Shown one piece after another: positions 10,819 to 22,479 of a DNA stretch of 64,000 nt. Source of the DNA: Ischnura elegans (lineage: Eukaryota > Arthropoda > Insecta > Odonata > Coenagrionidae). The position numbers were made by a program, and so were the translations under genes. Under the pieces are notes generated by a model. That model saw nothing but the letters and a program-made list of their open reading frames with translations. It was not told where the DNA came from and made no database searches. Where the stretch lies: positions 5,022,001 through 5,086,000 of the forward strand of contig NC_060259.1 in assembly GCF_921293095.1 (NCBI RefSeq), given 5' to 3'. Position 1 is the first letter of the stretch, and every line of letters starts with the position of its first letter.

Positions 10819-13800
10819 TAGTCGAGAGTATTTTATTGACCAAAAGGTCCTATTTTGGTCAAGATAAATGAGGAGTTGAGAAACAAACCTGAAGCTTTCT
10901 GCACATTTAACAATGAAGTATTCCCTGTTTCATATTAAGGCTTCGTTTCGAGAGCTTTTAGGGCAAAGTGAAAAGTGGTATAGGGTGAAATGGGAAAAAT
11001 ACGAAAATAAAACACACAATAAGCGCAACGGTAGCTGATTCTCCATCGTTTAAAACGAAAGAAACCAATGCAAAGTCGGATGTGGAGTTACCATCTCAGG
11101 AATAGATACCCACTAATTATCACATAATACAACGCGTGTAACTTCCATAATCTTCAAGGACTTTGAATCACATTACCATATTAGCTCAAGTTACAAATAA
11201 TATAATCAATACATGATCAGTCTTCAAGAAGAGGTCGGCAGAAAAATTTCGATTGATCTAAGAAAGATTTACTTTTCTTTCCTCATTCAGTTAGGAAAAT
11301 TCCCACATCAAGAGTTCGTTTCACTCGCGCATGAGCGATATTTTCTCGCGATATACGTATTACTAGTTTAAACTTAGGCCATCATCTTGAAATTGGACCA
11401 GGGTATATCGCTGCCAACATTTGCCTGTACCTTCAATGTGAACATTTACCTTAGTAGTTTTGGAGAGGTAGAATGATTACGTTTAAGATACAAGTCGGTA
11501 AGAGAATTCAACGGCATCACACTATTTGCCGAGGAAAGCGCTCATTCCCTTAGCATTTGTAGCTTTGGTATCGCGAAGAAATTACGAGCCGTTAACATCC
11601 AGTTACCATAGGCAATCCTAAAAATACACATTTACGAGTACCAAGGACGATAGTTCTTGCACTGAGTCACAGTTACACCCACCCCTGAAAAGTTATTTCA
11701 CGGTAAAAAGTAATACGTGAGCTACACATTATCCATTTATACGTAAAGTTCGAAAGCACAAATTGCAATATATGCGTTCTTAATCCATAATATCCGTATA
11801 AGAGAATTGTTTGCGACATTAAATACGTCTTTTTTCATTACGCCTCTTAAAAAGCCATTAAATGTACTTAAACCCGCGAATAACTTATATATTTCTCATT
11901 CATAACTGTGAAGTCTGAATCATTGAGAATGTATGTTGAATAAATCGGAATCTGTGCATTAAAAATATGAATCCTCAATGTTATAAGAGGGAATGTCTTC
12001 CAGAGCAAAATGGGAGCACTATGTGAAGAGAACTGAATGGGCTGTGGCAAGAGCACCAGGTAACTTTAAACGATAGCAATTGCATAATATTATCTCAAAT
12101 TGAACAAATTTCAATTAATATCAATATTTTATCTCAAACTATATGAAAAAGGACCCCATTCCTCATGGCTTAACCAGAGGACGCAACTATCATAAAGAGG
12201 TCACTTTTCCAAAAGCAAAATTCATTTTACATATGCGTAATGATTCAGAAGCTTGAATTGAGAAAATTTCCGCCCGGGAGGGATTCCCGTTCAACCGTAA
12301 AAGATACAGAAAAAAAACTCACAGTGAACCTCTTCCTCAGATACAATCACAATTTTTACAATCTAGACTATTCTAATTATTCCTTCTTACATTTAGTTTT
12401 ACGATCTAAGGTTATTCGATAATATTATTGGGATGTTATGAAATCAAAATTAATGTTTCCTTTCCATTCCACAGCAAAAAATTCAAGTTATGCAAGAGCA
12501 ACATAAAAATAATTGCACTTAATTCTCGCTCTATGTAGAAATAACCACCAAAATCCGACAAAAACAACCAACTTTATTGAAAAACCTACCAAAAATTAAT
12601 ACCTAAGAGTCAAGAAAGGAGAAGCCTCGAGAGTTGGGAGAAGTTTCTTGTCTGCAGGAGGGATCGCATGAAGAAGCGGAAAAATTAGTTCCCTCGCTCT
12701 TGTTTCTGCGATGGATTACGGGGCTCGCCGAGAACTCGAAATGACGGTCACACACACACTTCCACTTGATGGTTCCTCGATGTCACGAGAAAACTGAAAA
12801 TCACTGCAGACGTGATCTAATGAGGATCAAAAACTTAAGGATGCATATAGAGTCATCATTACCTCATGCCAATGCTTTATGCTCAAGCCCATTCGTTCTT
12901 GATTAACCTTTGGAGAAACTTATATCATTATCAACTAATTCCACGGAGAAAACTGAAAATCATTCATCAGTCGGAGGCGTCGAAAATGACGGTAAAACCA
13001 ACTCACACAACTAAGCCCAGATCAAGAGGGCATTTTTAAATCTCCAAAACAACAAAACAACCATTGAGAGGTTTGTTTGATGAGAGAGGAATATTATGCA
13101 AAAAATGACGAGAGCGAGTGATACAAACGACCAAATTAAATGTCATATCAGGGAACACTGGAGACAGATTTCCGAGTTGACGAAAAAACTACAATTAATA
13201 ACTGGCCAAAAGATCACGAAAATACTATTCCGAAGACAGTATCGAGAAACCCGAGAGCGATAATATATTTAATTCTATATTCGTCGAACATCGGTGCGAC
13301 TATCCTGTATGAACTATAACCCAACAACAAACACCAACGATATATTGAACCACGGAGAAGATGCAATCTGATCCCCATGACACAACTACAAATTACCCAT
13401 TCAAAATGGGACTTCCAGTAGGGAGAATAGTTATAATATATGGAATCGCTTTATCATTTTTTACAAATGCCTTCATGGCTTTTTTTACAGCAAGTGAATG
13501 ATTGATGAAATAGTAAGTTGCCAAAACGATTACAAGAAGGCCAATAAATCTGTAGTTTACGGTAGAAAGCACAATTATGCTACGTGAGAACAAAGGCTCA
13601 CAAAAAATGTGTGCGCAGGCATACGCTATATCTTCTGAACAGAAGAGTCACTCTTCATCTTCGTGCACGTGAGCTGGCTGCCGAAATGCCTCCACTAACG
13701 AAGGACAAACTCGAGAAACCTATCTATATCGCATCAGACGAAAGCTTCAATTCCTAAAATAGATTTTAATCAATGCTTAAGTACAGTGCTTGGTTAGGGT

Positions 13801-16140
13801 TTACAATAATTTTAGGCGATATACTGCAAGAATTATTCAGCTAGAGAAAAATGCAGTGGTGTACATTTTCAATGCAACTCATTTCCAGGTTTATTGCTGC
13901 ATACAGTTAATTTTTACCATTGTAAAATTTTGTTCCAACCGCAAATAGGGGTAGTAAAGAATCCCAAAAAAGAACAAACCGTGATAGAAACTTGATCTAC
14001 GAAGAAGAAAAACATGACATAAATTTTATTGAATAAATTTAACATAAAAAAGAAAATCATATTACGTTTCATTGGCAAAAAAGAGGGGTGGGAAGGAAGG
14101 AGTCGCACCTCCTACCTTACGATAATCAACAGACTCGATTCGCTCCCACCCACTCCCACTGCGCCACACTCCAGAAGAAATTCCTCGCTTCACTATCGTC
14201 CGCAGTGCACGAGGCACATCAATGCAGTCACCCTGACCCGTGCACATGAAACATTTGAACGGATCATCTTCCCCTCTCTTGCTCCACGGGTTTTTGGATT
14301 TAGTTTCACTGTGTTTATAGGATAAATTGTTCAGCTCTCCAACCACGCAAACCGGCAAGTGCATTCTTCCCCCGTGGAAAGCGACTGTTAAAATAGCACT
14401 GGGCTCCTATTATTCACTCATTCGAAACGCGAAATGCTGCACTTACCGGCGCCCTTGCCTTTTCGATATCTTTACTTCAGTCCAACTCCCTACTCTGCAC
14501 AGCAAAAGTAATGAACTACTTCTGCTTGCTTTCGTTTAGTCCTCCCTGCTTATGCACATAGCCACGGAATTTTTTTGTTGCAAGTTCATAAATCCTCATG
14601 ACCATGAATTAAAATAACTGATCTTCATCCAACACGTATCGCACTGTTTGTCTAATTCATTCACCAGCACGCTCGTATCTCTGACTGATCTCTGACAGCA
14701 AACGGAAATCACCACCCATCCCCCAACCACTCTCCAACGGACGACCAAAACATTTCAACCCTTAATTACCATTCCTCGGTGTGCGAGTTAATACGTAAAT
14801 CAACAACGGGTAATCTTGTTTAACACCTAGCCGATAATTTCATTCATTCCTCCAATACTCAATCCTTACTAAAACGGTCAGAAAAAGGCACACGCTGATT
14901 GCAAACCAAGAATGCATATAGATTAAAAATTGGTCCCTACGTTCCCTCCTGAATACAGTTTCAAGATTTTATCAATTCACTCTGCCAATAATTCCTCATT
15001 TAAACACTTGCCATTTATATTAAACTGGCTCATCAAGCGCGGAAAACCATAAATAAATGGAAAACGATCACCATTTTATGTAAAAAATAATATGTCTACA
15101 CGTAATTAAAATAAAGTAATATACGAAGTGCCGCGTATCGCAACGAATTTACTTACTTATTCACTGTCACTTCAAATATAGGCATTCGCTTCGTTTGTTA
15201 CCACTAATAATAACCAAAATCATTGGAAATGATAATCAGTACGAGCTAAAGAAATCAATATTTTTTCTAAATATTGTGTATTGCACATTTTCAAATATAA
15301 TTGAAGCTGTGACACAAAGTGCCTATTTTGTAATTTTGGCCTGAAGATTTTCAAGTACATTTGAAACTGGTGATTTTTGTCTTCCACATCAACAAAGGTC
15401 GGTCACGTCCCTAATTGTCATTGAATAAAAATTATATTGGATAAATAGTTCATCAGACTTCGAAATATAGGCAACATGAGACTAGAATTTACATTCAAAG
15501 AGAAATGGACTAGGAGAGTTCCCGGACAGCACGAAAGTAACAAAAAAATCATCTCCTGAAGCATGCATAAAAATTTTAGATCCATGAAAAAAGGTTTTTA
15601 AGCTAATTATCATCGGAAAACATAAAAATAGAAAATGCGTGGAAAAAATACATCTTTAGTGATTTGAAAACAATAAATTCTGAATGCATGTACGAACACC
15701 ATGCGGATTATAAATCAGTTTGCTACTAATTTAAAACGTAAATATAGCAAAGAAAAATGGAAAAGTACTACAGTTACATTATAAAAATCCTTAAAGGTAT
15801 AGCATGAATGACTTACTTCCTTTACTTATAGTGCCGTAGAGCATTGATTACAAAGACAGATACACATTAATTCAAGCTAGTATCCCTCTTCAGAGATAAA
15901 AAGTACATCTACTTAAGAAATATATATGACGGCAAATGAAGCCAAAATCGAAGCATGGTAATCCATGTTTGATTCTACCTCAAAAAATATTTTAAGGGAT
16001 CATAAAGCATTATACTTTTGGCAATTCAGAGTCAATTGATGAGCCGATGAATGAGACGAGGGCTAGGTCATCCCCCAATAATTAACTTCTTGCGCTGAAA
16101 TGACGAGTCTAGCTCTACATGAACTTCCGATGCCAAATGG
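10819..16140. other. Long stretch with no supported feature
   Basis: AT-rich DNA. Open frames are short and without recognisable motifs. A somewhat GC-richer segment at 14,090-14,520 has overlapping frames on both strands but no domain. No repeat boundaries were seen. Confidence 0.4.
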
Positions 16141-16144
16141 CGCA

Positions 16145-16165
16145 ATGACGAGTTGCGCTCGTCAT
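16145..16165. repeat. Perfect 8 bp hairpin ATGACGAG/CTCGTCAT
   Basis: ATGACGAG, a five-base loop TTGCG and CTCGTCAT form a perfect hairpin. A partial relative (GCGCTGAAATGACGAG) lies about 50 bases upstream. It may be the end of a dispersed element. Nothing else of that element was identified. Confidence 0.5.
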
Positions 16166-17103
16166 CAGATTATCATCATTTAAGAACTATTTATGGGGAC
16201 AATATAAATATTTTGAAAGTTGAACAAAGTTAAAACATCCATAATGTACATAAAGAACTCATCCTTCATGAAAATTGATGCATCGGATGTAATAAATGAC
16301 TATATACAAATAGCGATAACTGCGTTCTCGGTGTATTTCATTATTTACTTTAAAATATGAAATAATAATGACTTATTTCACTGTTGTACGTTGATTACAA
16401 CATAAAAATATCATTTCATTACCTACCATTCCATTTAAATACAACCCCAGAAAAAAATAAATAGAGGATAGGAGCTCGATATTCAGAAAATAAACTGAAG
16501 TGGAAGGGGTTAGGCTTGATTTCAAATCTAACTAGTGGCAAACACTAGCTGAATTTGTTGTCAGTCACAGATATATTAAAAGCTATTTTATAGCGTCATG
16601 AGTGTTTGCAGATTGAAAGATAAAAATGAAAACCAAGATAACATTAGGATCCCAAATTTGAAAACTTATTCCTGAAGTTACAAATATTCTCCATCGACAC
16701 CAAAACTAGATGACTAGAATCAACAATGATACGAAACATAAGACACGGCAGACAATATAAAAATAGACATTTTTTTGTACGTTGATGCATGTATCAAGAT
16801 TACAATATCTTTTGCTGTAATTTGTCGTGACACACAAGGAATTCGGGTGAGAGCACGTATATAGAGTATTTGGGGCCAATGTCAGGATTTCAAGTTAAGA
16901 GGACGATAGGACGTGGAATTCTGTTTCCTGGAAAGGTCGCGATGAGGAACCATATAACAGTACGCTTAGTCCGAGCAATAAGCTCAAGGGAAGAAGTAGG
17001 AAAGAACATTTTCAAATTTTCTATAATACAAATTTTAACGTCTTAAAATTAAACAACGTTTATTTACTCATGCCAAATTTAATTAACAATTTGCAATTCG
17101 AAA

Positions 17104-17271
17104 ATGCGTTTTATAAACTATGGTGATGGAGCGGTCCTTGTGCCTGAGGGATATGCTGAATTTCGGCAAGGCAGACTGGTAAACAGAAAATTCAGCCCTG
17201 CGCCGACGGGCTCTCGTCCCAAATATCAATTTCAGAAGAACATTCAGAAGATTATGGATGGGGAAGATTAG
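17104..17271 (+). CDS. Small ORF of 55 aa, unknown, possible exon
   Basis: An ATG-started frame encodes 55 residues, beginning MRFINYGDGAVLVPEGYAEF and ending KIMDGED before TAG. It is hydrophilic, rich in Gly, Arg and aromatic residues, and has no signal peptide or membrane segment. Its GC content looks higher than the AT-rich DNA around it, which is why I list it. There is no recognised domain. It could equally be a chance frame, a micropeptide or an exon of a larger gene. I saw no clear splice pair that would settle it. Confidence 0.2.
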   Translation: MRFINYGDGAVLVPEGYAEFRQGRLVNRKFSPAPTGSRPKYQFQKNIQKIMDGED

Positions 17272-17279
17272 TTACAGCG

Positions 17280-19175
17280 AAAAAAATCTCCCTTATTCAG
17301 CCACTTTCTCATTACTAGAAAATATTCAAAACTTGTCGCCCATTTTTCAGAGTTGGTGACGTCATTTAAGTTCTAGTTCATTAAGTTGTTCAGTGAGACC
17401 CAAAAATTGACGGAGAGAATGGCTCATTAGAGTGTTTATGATAAGGATGCACGTGAGACGGACACGCGAGGTCGAGAAGAAGCGGTGTGCCGCTCGGCAA
17501 GAGTCAGTGACGTCATGAACTTCTCAGCGAAAGTGTTATATCGCCGCGAATATCTCGAGAAGTAAGAGAGCAACGGACCGAGAGACGACAAAATACGGGC
17601 CTTTTTATTTTACGAACGCAATCGACATAGTCGAAAAAATATATTCGATTTTTTTAATAGTTTTATCGCTAAAATGGTGCCATATATTACACACCACTTC
17701 AAGATAATGTAACAATCATACGAATATAACGCTGAAATGCAAGTTAGGGGCAATTTCTTCATTGTTAAAACGTCAAAAAAACAGTAATTTCAAAAATATT
17801 GCATTTGAATCCATTTGGAAATACATAGGCTATACATAGGCTAAAAGGCTTGTCTCAGTCTTAGGATAGCTCTAGACAGTAAAAATTGTTTAGGGAAATA
17901 CAATAAGAATCATTGCTATATGATTACCAACGATTTTTTTTTCGTATTGAAACAATAGTAAGTTAATATAAACAAGCTTTGTATAAAGATTATCATCGAA
18001 TAAAATACAATACACATCATTGGCAATAATAGTACTGATGATTATTTTTGTATTTTTTTCCAAAACCTTTTTTTACAGTATAGGGCGGCTTTAGTTTGCA
18101 TTCAACAAATATCAGATCATGGAACTCGGTTGCAATGATTCCGAGACAAAGGTTTCAGATCCTTCTACTCACTAAATTATGAAAAATCACTTGGTTTGGA
18201 TCCACACTTAGGCTGTATCCCAATCCACGGTTATACGTCCATCGTACCCTGGGTGACGTCACGTTCAGGAAGTGTCGTCTCAATACGCGTAGGGCGAGGG
18301 TTTGAAGGGCGTGAGGTGTGGAGGGCGTGAGGAGTGAAGGGCACAACGGGTACGAGAAAGGCACCTTCGGCGATCGCCACTACGGAACGATGGAAGATAG
18401 CCACGCCGCGCCGGCGGAAATGATTAACCACCTACGATTGCTCATGCCAAGTGAAAGCTGCTTAAAAAAATGAACGGAAGTTTTCATGATAATTATGTGG
18501 AATAAAGAGATATTTGGACAAAAGTCAGTTCCATAAAGGTTGGCGTTAAGGAAATTAATTGTTAATTCACGTCATCTTAACTAATTAACACAAGAATGCC
18601 CGGCTGGTCAATTTCAGGCAAAAGAGAATATTTATGTTTATTATTTCAAAACGAAGAAAAATTTAGGCTCATATTTCAAGACTTTAAATAATCTAGTTTG
18701 GTTTACCACTGTGCAAAAGTTAGGCCTGATATTATTATTATTATTTTTTCTCTTTTTTTCTCATCACTTAAACCTGCCAAGCCCGGATGGTTCATTTTGA
18801 CCCAGACTATTGAATCTATTTGAAGCCTTTCTAATTTTCCTTTGTATTCAATGTAACGGTGTGTTTTATACTGATTTTTTGTCAAATTGTTACTGTAATT
18901 TTTTATATCCTGATACCATTGAAATTCATTGTACCTCCCAAACCCATCAGAGGAAAAGTGATATGTATTCACAAGTTTGTGGTAGCTAGATTCCCATTAC
19001 TCCATAGAAATTGTTGAACAACTACAATTTTAATATTTTTCGTCCAATTAAATTTTCTACTACCCACCCAAACACTTTCTAAACAATATTAATAAAGAAA
19101 CTGGGAGGGAATTAAGTATTTTGGGTAAAATATGCAAACCTGATCATATTGGGTCAAATTGACCTACTATGGCAT
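17280..19175. other. No gene; two TGACGTCA-bearing segments and possible element ends
   Basis: AT-rich DNA with TGACGTCA at 17,357, 17,508 and 18,254. A segment starting GGCTGTATCCCAATCC at 18,209 resembles an element end. The stretch 18,590-19,165 has motifs such as GGGTCAAATTGACC and GGTTCATTTTGACCC that recall piggyBac-type termini, but I could not pair two ends. Confidence 0.3.
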
Positions 19176-19568
19176 AATCCCTTTCCCTTGGGCTACAACC
19201 TTGTCGCGGTGGAAAGGCTTGCGCGTTCCTACGACCCCTAGAGCTGCACTAGCGGGATTAATTCTAAATTATTCCCGGTAGGGCCACCGATGCCAGATAG
19301 GTCGAAGGGTAGGAGCCAGACGAAAGGTAGTCCACGTGATGGTGTCACGTGAAAAACACTGTTGGAATGGAAGTGGGAAACCCTACCAACTACCTCTTCC
19401 CTGAAAACATGGAGCACAACCAAATGAGCCTCGGAATCTCATCGCCCGGGACCCGTCCGCCAAGGGCGGGTGTCGGGCACGGCAGCGAGGTCGGCAAGGT
19501 CCTCGGGGTCGCCAACATGCGAAATCCTTTCAGAGAGTTATCATCATCATCATCATTATCATCAGCAG

Positions 19569-20533
19569 CAGCAATGAAGAAGGAAGAAAAGAAGACCAAG
19601 AAGATGGAGAGGAAGAAGTCGGCTATAAATGTAGGGACGTGGAATGTGAGGATTATGATGAGGGCGGGGAAGTTAGAAAATATAAAAAGGGAAATGGATA
19701 AAAAGTGGATAGATATCTTAGGATTATGCGAGGTGAGGTGGAGGGATTGGGGGGACTAATGGAATGATGGGTATAGGGTTATATATAGTGGAGGGGAAGA
19801 AAGCCAGCGAGGTGTAGCTTTAGTATTATACACGAAGATGGGTAAGCGTGTGGTAGGTATAGATCAGGGAAGCGATAGGATTCTGGTGGTAGAGATTGTG
19901 GCGCGGCCCACCAACCTTGTGGTGGTCCAAGTTTACATGCCCACCAGCAATCATAGGGAGGAAGAAGTTGATGAGGTGTATGAACAGCTCGAGGAAATAA
20001 TTAGAGAAACCCTGGGTAAGAAAAATCTGGTAGTGATGGGGGAATGGAAGGCTTCAGTCGGGGAAGGGAGGGATGGAAACGAAATAGAAGAATTTGGATT
20101 AGGAGTTCGGAACGACAGGGGCGAGAAAACAGCAGAATTTTGCAAGAGAAACAAGTTATTCATCACAAACACGTGGTTCAATCATCATAAAGGGCGAAGG
20201 TACACACGGAAAAGTCCAGGGGATGTGGGGAGATATCAAATAGACTACATTATGGTAAGACAGAGGTTTAGGAACAGTGTGAAAAACTCGCGCAGCTTCC
20301 CTGCAGCGGATGCGGATTCGGACCACAACCTAGTACTTATGAAATGCAATGTAAGATTCAAAAGGCTCATGAAAGGTAGGAGTGTAAGGAAATGGAATGT
20401 AGAAGCACTGAAGGGGAGTATGAGGAGAGAATATCAGGAACTAGTGAACATCAGTGTACAGGAGATTGAAAGTTCAACGTCTGTTGAGGAAAGATGGGAT
20501 GATATTAAAACGGGAATAGCCAAAGCGGCGTAG
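19569..20533 (+). pseudogene. RTE-like endonuclease (EEP/APE-type) domain, degenerate
   Basis: This is the endonuclease half of the LINE, which nicks target DNA to prime reverse transcription. The motif order is intact: GTWNVR near 19,640, LCEVRW near 19,725, VYMPT near 19,935, a degraded GEWKA where GDWNA is expected near 20,038, FITNTWF near 20,160, YQIDYIMV near 20,236 and SDHNLV near 20,320. An in-frame TAA follows GD at 19,757, and the frame stops at 20,531. The GDWNA box has D to E and N to K changes that should weaken or abolish activity. The Ser/Met/Lys-rich start (19,545-19,620) includes a TCA/TCAGCA microsatellite. Confidence 0.8.
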
Positions 20534-20733
20534 AAGTCAATGGGCTATGTTGACAGCAGAAGGATAAAGAATCCTTGGGTTACGGATGCAATGGTAAAAG
20601 AAATGGAGGAAAGAAGGAAGTGGATAAACGCGGACACAGAACAGGGCAAAGAATGTAAAGGGAACTGAATAATCGATTACGACGTGAAACTAGGAGGGCA
20701 AGGGAGGCTTGGTGGAAAAGACACTGTGAGGAA

Positions 20734-22095
20734 ATGGAAAAGTTCCAGAAGGATGGAGAAGTAGGGGCGTTGTACGCCAAAGTGAAGTCACTATCGGGCG
20801 GCAAAAGAGGACAAGCCATGTCTAAAATTAAGGCTAAAGATGGGAGGATGCCAACAGAGCGAGAAGAGGTACAGAGTAGATGGAAGGAATACGTGGAGGA
20901 TCTGTATGACGGAAGAAACAGGCCGGAGAGATTGACTCTAGAGGAGGAAAGTGCAGTGGAGGATGATAATATTGGGCCGGGGATATTAGATTCGGAAATA
21001 GAGAGAGCACTTCGTGATATGAAGGCTAGGAAAGCAGTAGGCGAGGACAATATCCCGTGTGAGCTTCTGAAGAATCTTCGGGAGGATAGTAAGAAAAGGT
21101 TTTTCGAACTAGTATGCAGGATCTATGAGGTGGGATGTTGGCCAGAGGTTTTCGTGAAGACGGTTTTAATTCCGCTTCCGAAAAAGAAGAAAGCTGTGGA
21201 ATGCGGAGATTATAGAACTATCAGCCTAATATCGCATGCGGCGAAAGGGGTACTGAGGATATTGAACGGACGAATGGAGGCGAGGGCAAACGAGTATTTG
21301 GGCGAAGATCAATTTGGTTTCAGAAAAGGGAAGTCAACTCGTGATGCAATAGCAATAATGAAGTCCCTCGTGGAGAGGAACCTAGAATATGACCAGGACG
21401 TATATGCCTGTTTCGTGGATTTTGAGAAAGCGTTTGATAGGTTGAACTGGGTTAAGTTAATGGATATTCTCAAGGGAATAGGTGTACATTGGAGGGATAG
21501 ACGACTGATTCGTAATCTTTATATGGCCCAGACTGCGCCAGTGAGGGTAGCGAACGGAGAATCTGGGTGGGCAAGCATTGTCCGAGGTTTGAGGCAAGGC
21601 TGTCCTCTATCGCCGCTGCTTTTTAACGTATACGCTGAGGAGATGGTAAGAGAAGCGTGGGACGAGTTGGAAGCTGGAGTGAAAGTGGGTGGAATGATGT
21701 TGAAATCGGTAAGGTTCGCGGATGATAAGGCGCTGATTAGTCAGTCAGCGAGGGGACTACAGGCTCTAGTGGATGCGTTATACGAGCGGTGCGAGGAGTA
21801 TTGGATGAGGATTAATCACAAGAAGACTAAGGTAATGCTGTTTTGTAAAGTATTGCGAGCGAGGAATGTGAGACTCAAGATAAAAGTAGGTGGGGAAAAA
21901 CTTGAACAGGTAGAGCAGTTTAACTATTTGGGCAGCACATTAGAGGAAAACGGACACAGTAGCAAGGACATCAGGAAGCGAATTGCACTCGCAAAGGAGG
22001 CGTTCATGAACAGGAAGGAGCTTCCGAGAGGATCGTTATGCAAGAGTATAAAGAAAAAGTTAATGAAGAGTTTGATTTGGAGTCTACGGTGTTAC
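20734..22095 (+). pseudogene. RTE-like reverse transcriptase domain, C-terminus lost
   Basis: The reverse transcriptase copies the element RNA at the nicked target. Visible blocks in order are GEDNIPCELLK, the VLIPLPKKKK block, YRTISLISHAAK, DQFGFRKGKSTRDAI, FVDFEKAFDRLNW (catalytic Asp), GLRQGCPLSPLLFNVYAEEM, RFADDKALIS (the F/YADD catalytic pair intact) and FNYLGSTLE. It is separated from the endonuclease frame by a stop at 20,531 and a frameshift near 20,640-20,700. The last roughly 30 residues up to 22,191 do not belong to the family and come from the junction and the following SINE. All catalytic residues that I can check remain. Confidence 0.85.
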
Positions 22096-22180
22096 TGGAC
22101 TGCTGAGCATATGATGCCACAAGCAGTCCAAATCACACCTTGTCCGGTAGTGTCCGGAAAATATCCACAGGGAAGAATGA

Positions 22181-22254
22181 CACCTCGGTAGCTTAACTGG
22201 CTAAAGCACTCGACCGGAAATCGGGGGATCCGGGTTCGAATCCCGGTCAAGGCG
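22181..22254 (+). mobile_element. tRNA-like SINE head (A and B boxes present)
   Basis: The stretch folds like a tRNA. GGTAGCTTAACTGGCTAAAG supplies box A and GGTTCGAATCC box B. The anticodon stem CTCGA/TCGGG encloses a seven-base loop with GGA in the anticodon position, and the 3' strand ends in CAAGGCG. Base 33 is C instead of the nearly invariant T, the 5' acceptor strand matches poorly, and there is no long variable arm as a tRNA-Ser(GGA) would need. It is therefore a SINE head or pseudogene, not a working tRNA. The element body may extend to about 22,470, with sequence such as CGCCAACGTTTCGG at 22,311. Confidence 0.7.
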
Positions 22255-22479
22255 AATGATTTTTTCCAAACGTTTATCGGGATTCCGCGCGGGTAAGTTT
22301 TGAAAGAGCGCCAACGTTTCGGCTACCGACTCGATACCCATTCTCACGGCTACTGAATGAATATTTGAAGTGACCGTTGAAGCTCGGCATCAGGAGGGGC
22401 TGGATTGGTCGAGTCCCGATTGTTGTCGTGGAGGACCGTGGACCAGCGTAGACTTAGCTCTGGCAATCATACTTTTTTA

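Larger units (their letters stand above)
19180..22095 (+). mobile_element. RTE-like non-LTR retrotransposon, 3' truncated
   Basis: The element starts around TTGGGCTACAACCTTGTCGC, a typical leader for this group, and runs through an endonuclease and then a reverse transcriptase in the same orientation. Both coding parts carry lesions. It is long and still readable, so fairly young compared with the other LINEs here. Its 3' end is missing: the protein stops matching family expectation right after LIWSL (near 22,085), where a segment beginning YGAETW would follow. LINEs usually lose the 5' end, so loss of the 3' end points to a later insertion or deletion at about 22,090. Confidence 0.85.

Noticed and set aside
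18590-19165. piggyBac-type element
   Set aside because: Terminal-like GGGTCAAATTGACC motifs occur, but I could not match two ends or find TTAA duplications or transposase sequence.
22181-22254. Functional tRNA-Ser gene
   Set aside because: Position 33 is C, the acceptor stem is poor and the long variable arm needed for tRNA-Ser is missing.
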